Position numbers and translations under genes: made by a program. From IMG/VR virus record IMGVR_UViG_3300020165_000008, positions 1 to 64,000 of that record: 64,000 nucleotides of DNA. One strand, written 5' to 3'. Positions 60,400 to 64,000 of this stretch are shown piece by piece. Position 1 is the stretch's first letter. Every line of letters starts with the position of its first letter. Under the pieces are notes generated by a model, which saw nothing but the letters and a program-made list of their open reading frames with translations, had not been told where the DNA came from and did not search any database. Source of the DNA: a virus.

Positions 60400-62015
60400 T
60401 AAACAACCTCGTTAACTGTTGCCCACCCATTTTTGAGCGCATTTTGCACACACAGATCCCTTTCATGAAAAAACTGTTGATGTGTTACTTCGTTGTTGTT
60501 TGACGTTGCTTTTGAATCGATTCCAAGCTCATTTCCTAGAATTGATCCATGCAGACTCTGATCGGTGGGAGGATGGGCCGGACAAAATGTTTTAATGCCG
60601 CCATGGATTTTTGCCATTGAAGAAAACTGTATATCTTCACCATTCTCCCAAGTGAAGGGCTTTTCTTTCCAAAGGAAACTTAACCACTCTCTCTTGAAGA
60701 ACCATGCATGGCCAACAAGATCAACTTCTGTTGGTTCGCTATTTCTTGTTGGCCAGCCACACCGATCGTGATTGGCGTACTCTGCGCTTTTAAGTATGAT
60801 GCCAGCAGATCCCAATATTCCTTCTTCCCTCTCCATCGTCTCAAAGCAGTTTTTATGCCAATTACCACCTGGGATCGTGTCATCGTCATAGACTGCGATG
60901 AACTCAGTATCTGCCAGAAGGGCGGCGGCAAAACGACCATAAAACTTCCAATTGTGGTTATTCAAAAACACTTTGTCGACATCTAAAGAGTCGAAATCAA
61001 AACCATGATTATCTTCATGATCATTGACCCAAAGCCAAACCTGGTTCGGCGGGCAGCTTTGCTCCCTTATTGCCTTGACTTGTAGTGCCAGATTAGCCGG
61101 GCGCCTGTAGCAATTCAAGATAACTGTTAGATCAGCTTCTTTGTTTTTCTTTTCTGAAGAAATGCTATCAACAATAGTTTGTACAATTTCATCTCTAGAG
61201 TTAGAAACAAAATCAATCAGATCTTCACCTTTCAGGCCTGCAAACCAAGATTCGTGAGTGCACCCGTTTAGTTTGTTTGTTACAACTGAACAATTGAGCA
61301 TTCTTGCTTCTAGTACCACACGACAAAAACTTTCGGGCGTTTGAGGAAAGAAGATAAACCTTTCTGCTCTCGAAAGATTGGCTATATAGTCACTATAATC
61401 TGTTTTCTTTAAACAAGTAAATTCAATACTTTTTTCTTTACAGTACAATTCCGCCTGTTTATAGCCCTTTATGGGGTTTGGGTCTTTTAATACTAAGTTT
61501 GTATTTTTTTGATTAGTTAAGTTTTTTCTGATTATTTTTAGCTGTTCTTCATCCCACAAGGAGCAAGAAAGATTAATTGTATTTTGTAAGCTTAAATTTT
61601 TATTAATTATGTCTTCATGGAACTTAGACTGACAAAACAAATTTTTTGCATTTTGATAAAATAATTTGTTGATAATAAGATGAGCAGGTACTTTAAAATC
61701 ATTATTATAAATTCCTGGATTTCTATTTGCGTCGTATTTATGATCGTGTTCAACTATAGAATACGTGTTTTTATGCGCCTGAATGTGCTTTATCAGGTTT
61801 TTATCTAGAGCAGTAAAGTTTGAAAACAAGAAATAAAAATCATGTTTTAAGTAAAAATTATAATATGCTCTTGTAAAATCCTTACTGTTGAACTTTACAA
61901 CTTTAAGAGCTCTTTTCTCTAATTCCCTGATTAAAACAGCATCATAAATCTCAGCACCACCAAAAACCTGGTCGGCAAAGAAGTCAGAAACAAAGACTAT
62001 ACCTTTTTTATGCAT
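60399..62015 (-). CDS. Two-domain glycosyltransferase (GT4-like plus GT2-like)
   Basis: 538 aa. Residues about 1-275 are a GT-B/GT4-like half (VFVSDFFADQVFGGAEIYDA, LFCQSKFHEDII, RFIFFPQTPESFCRVVLEAR). Residues about 290-538 are a GT-A/GT2 half (LTVILNCYRRPANLALQVKA, VYDDDTIPGG with DDD near 376-378, and WENGEDIQFSS as the catalytic ED). Such fusions add two sugars in succession or serve as bifunctional chain-building enzymes. Overlaps the next GT4 gene by 8 nt. Confidence 0.85.
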   Translation of the reverse strand: MHKKGIVFVSDFFADQVFGGAEIYDAVLIRELEKRALKVVKFNSKDFTRAYYNFYLKHDFYFLFSNFTALDKNLIKHIQAHKNTYSIVEHDHKYDANRNPGIYNNDFKVPAHLIINKLFYQNAKNLFCQSKFHEDIINKNLSLQNTINLSCSLWDEEQLKIIRKNLTNQKNTNLVLKDPNPIKGYKQAELYCKEKSIEFTCLKKTDYSDYIANLSRAERFIFFPQTPESFCRVVLEARMLNCSVVTNKLNGCTHESWFAGLKGEDLIDFVSNSRDEIVQTIVDSISSEKKNKEADLTVILNCYRRPANLALQVKAIREQSCPPNQVWLWVNDHEDNHGFDFDSLDVDKVFLNNHNWKFYGRFAAALLADTEFIAVYDDDTIPGGNWHKNCFETMEREEGILGSAGIILKSAEYANHDRCGWPTRNSEPTEVDLVGHAWFFKREWLSFLWKEKPFTWENGEDIQFSSMAKIHGGIKTFCPAHPPTDQSLHGSILGNELGIDSKATSNNNEVTHQQFFHERDLCVQNALKNGWATVNEVV

Positions 62016-63291
62016 ATTCCAGTATTTCTTCGTCGTTCAAGGTAGGCACTCCAAGAAAGCTTTCTTTGTAAAATATTTCTTCAAAGAATCTCTCAAAAGT
62101 TTTTTCTTCATCGGGCCAGTTTTCTTCAAGCCATTCTGCTAGCTGGTTTGCTTTCTTTTGCATTGCGCCGTGATTCTCCATCATCGAGCGCATCTTCATT
62201 TTAAATGAGCCCTCCTTTGGAAAACACCACATAGAATCAGGAATAATAACTTTATCCCATACAACTTCTTTCTGGACATGGCGAAGTTCATAATCTACCT
62301 TAAGTGGAATGAACTTGTTTTTTCCCTTTACAGGCATCGTCAAGAAGTCGGTGTGCCCTGACCAAGCCGGTGCGATGATGGGAAGGCCTGCTTGTGCTGC
62401 CTCGAATAGCGGAAGCCCATAACCTTCACCGTGAGTTGTTGTGATAAAGGCGTGAATGTCCTTGTGCCGATAAAGAAGCGCCATCTCCTCTTCTGTCATA
62501 TAGCCATGAAGAAGATATACCTTACATTTCTTTTCTTTGTAATCTTCGTGATCTAGAAGAACCTTGATTCTCTCAATACAATGAACCCGATCAATCTCGC
62601 AGTTCTTTGCTAGGTTGGTCTTTAGAACTAGGCCAACATTTTCACGATCAAAGTTTTCTTCGATAAACCACTTGACTAGGTTCTCTAGATTCTTTCGTGG
62701 CCCCCATTGGGCAACTGAAAGAAAGTTAAAATCTGTTTCAAAAGAGATTTGGTTTTCAATTGACTCTGGGCTGTCTTTAAAGTCCCAATCTTTTCTTGGA
62801 TAAGGAATAACTTCAATAGGTGTTTCGTTTTTGTAGCCCTTGACGATTTCTCCGGTTTGTTGGTTTTGTGCGTCATAAGAAGTTTCGTCAAAAGCATAAC
62901 GAGCAAACTGAGACGGAACAATGATTTTATCCATCAAATTTGCCTTCTCAATCCATTCTCCCGCAATCTTTGTGGTTTCAATACCTGCGGTGACGCCAAT
63001 GTTAATCGGGGCCATGCGCTCCCATTCAAGAGGTATTGTGACTTGTATTGAGACGTCTGGCTGAGGCATTTGCTTTTGTTGCATTAGCATAGCTGTCTTT
63101 TGGATGAGTGAGTCAAGCCATGCTCGCTCCTCATCATCTTCAAAGATCCAGTTTGTCGCACCCCAGCTGGTTGAAAGAAGGTAAAGATCTAGTTCTTCCT
63201 CTCTTGAGCGAAGCGAACGAAGAACCAAGCGTGTGTGTTCTCCATAACCTGATTGCGATAGCGCTGGGCCTCTAACTAATACCTTTTTCAT
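62008..63291 (-). CDS. GT4-family glycosyltransferase
   Basis: 427 aa. MKKVLVRGPALSQSGYGEHT is a glycine-rich N-terminal acceptor domain start; IVPSQFARYAF is the interdomain element; FNFLSVAQWGPRKNLENLVK begins the nucleotide-sugar domain; THGEGYGLPLFEAAQAGLPI (EX7E motif) binds the sugar nucleotide. Likely builds a surface glycan. It is encoded next to another GT4 gene. Confidence 0.9.
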   Translation of the reverse strand: MKKVLVRGPALSQSGYGEHTRLVLRSLRSREEELDLYLLSTSWGATNWIFEDDEERAWLDSLIQKTAMLMQQKQMPQPDVSIQVTIPLEWERMAPINIGVTAGIETTKIAGEWIEKANLMDKIIVPSQFARYAFDETSYDAQNQQTGEIVKGYKNETPIEVIPYPRKDWDFKDSPESIENQISFETDFNFLSVAQWGPRKNLENLVKWFIEENFDRENVGLVLKTNLAKNCEIDRVHCIERIKVLLDHEDYKEKKCKVYLLHGYMTEEEMALLYRHKDIHAFITTTHGEGYGLPLFEAAQAGLPIIAPAWSGHTDFLTMPVKGKNKFIPLKVDYELRHVQKEVVWDKVIIPDSMWCFPKEGSFKMKMRSMMENHGAMQKKANQLAEWLEENWPDEEKTFERFFEEIFYKESFLGVPTLNDEEILEYA

Positions 63292-64000
63292 ACTACCTCC
63301 TCAAATGTCCAAGTTGAATGATTTTTTCTGCTTTCCCAAGATCCATAACGATTATGAATGTCTTCTAGGAGTGTTGGCCACTTATCACAAAAGTCTTTAA
63401 AGTTATAGTTCTTTTGTACGTGTTCTCGACCAGCTTCACCAAGTGCTTTTCGCTCTTCTTCGGGCATTTCCATAATCTTCGTGAGAGCCTCTATAAAGTC
63501 TTCCTTGTTGAGGCGGTCCTCGTAGATGTAAGGAATGTCTTGAGAGCCTATGATGGCCTTTGAGGGCGGTTCTAGGCCTATTCCAAACCAGTTCTCACCA
63601 TCAGTTACTTGTTCTTGGAGCCCACCGGTCATATTTACAATGATTGGGGTACCACAAGAAAGAGATTCAAGGGTTGCTAGGCCAAAACCTTCAGCATCTG
63701 AAATGTTGAGGGTACAATCGACCATGTTATAAATGTTCGCAAGAATCTGCGGTGGATACTTTTGCTTTGAAAAGAATACTTGGCCATCTTCGTGCATGTC
63801 AAGTTTCTTTGCAATTGCTTCTAGATCTTGACCGTTTGGATCTTTTGGTTCTGTATGCATAATAAGAGTTGCCTTGTCCTTTCCAACTCTTTCCAAAAAC
63901 TCTTTGAACCAAAATAGTAGGGTACCTGACTGCTTTCGTCGTGCGTTTCGGTTGTTCCAAAAGAATACAAACTTTTCGTGGGACTCTCCTAGTTGTTCTT
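63288..64000 (-). CDS. GT4-family glycosyltransferase, 5' end outside the window
   Basis: The open frame continues to the right edge: before the internal TTG at 63896 it reads ...FVFFWNNRNARRKQSGTLL..., so the true start lies beyond 64000 and at least 236 codons are present. FWNNRNARRKQ resembles the start of the nucleotide-sugar-binding domain, and ISDAEGFGLATLESLSCGTP is the EX7E motif. GREHVQKNYNFKDFCDKW is a typical GT4 C-terminal helix. The four-base overlap with the next transferase gene indicates one operon. Confidence 0.88.
   Translation of the reverse strand, partial: EQLGESHEKFVFFWNNRNARRKQSGTLLFWFKEFLERVGKDKATLIMHTEPKDPNGQDLEAIAKKLDMHEDGQVFFSKQKYPPQILANIYNMVDCTLNISDAEGFGLATLESLSCGTPIIVNMTGGLQEQVTDGENWFGIGLEPPSKAIIGSQDIPYIYEDRLNKEDFIEALTKIMEMPEEERKALGEAGREHVQKNYNFKDFCDKWPTLLEDIHNRYGSWESRKNHSTWTFEEVV

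Noticed and set aside
1-64000. tRNA genes, CRISPR arrays, insertion sequences, integrase or attachment sites
   Set aside because: None seen by eye; no cloverleaf-like sequences, direct-repeat arrays, transposase or integrase motifs in any frame.

Overview
The window is a 64 kb piece of a large, contractile-tailed, T4-superfamily bacteriophage genome, probably marine. The T4-type core genes present are a gp17-like large terminase, gp20-like portal, gp6-like and gp25-like baseplate wedge proteins, gp46/gp47-type recombination nuclease (as one fused gene), a short gp61/DnaG-type primase and a gp55-like late sigma factor. Several tail genes resemble proteins I know from marine myoviruses. No photosynthesis genes, tRNAs, CRISPR arrays, insertion sequences or host genes were seen. 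Every credible gene lies on the minus strand, so transcription runs from high to low coordinates. Coding density is close to total, with many ATGA and TAATG junctions. The host cannot be named from this sequence.

In the direction of transcription: (1) 64000-46459 is a surface-glycan island of about 20 genes: GT4, GT2, CgeB-like and GT-D-like glycosyltransferases, a UDP-GlcNAc 2-epimerase, three NAD-dependent epimerase/dehydratases, a PfkB kinase and two cytidylyltransferase-fold enzymes resembling the two halves of HldE, a small HAD phosphatase, a cupin, a short DegT/AHBA-type aminotransferase, an acetyltransferase, a WbqC-like protein, a zinc-finger C-methyltransferase, a radical SAM/SPASM protein and an Mpo1-like membrane protein. 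(2) 46459-45188 holds an FmdB-type zinc ribbon protein, a membrane coiled-coil protein and the late sigma factor. (3) 45154-13810 is the tail/baseplate module: an OB-fold plus lytic-transglycosylase spike candidate, an 1866-aa protein, gp25, gp6, a 3009-aa LamG-containing giant and several large structural proteins. (4) 13785-9228 is a DNA module: RuvC-like resolvase, primase and a fused SbcD-SbcC nuclease. (5) 9198-8131 is a likely holin plus a membrane-anchored coiled-coil protein that could be a spanin. (6) 8134-5260 holds small accessory genes, including a nucleotidyltransferase and a Nudix hydrolase. (7) 5254-1 is the packaging/head start: terminase, portal, then unassigned proteins; capsid genes presumably continue past the left edge.

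Two kinds of control signal are visible. A motif reading AACTATTTAT on the coding strand lies just upstream of five gene starts (near 95, 9198, 16964, 33060 and 45154), four of them in the rare intergenic gaps; it probably marks late transcription and may be read by the phage's own sigma factor. In contrast, the DNA module is preceded by a consensus-like sigma-70 promoter (TTGACA, 17-bp spacer, TAAGAT) whose expected transcript starts at or next to the resolvase ATG, implying a leaderless mRNA.

The most notable content is the glycan island. It looks able to make and activate sugars and to assemble and decorate a glycan, either on the virion or on the host envelope.
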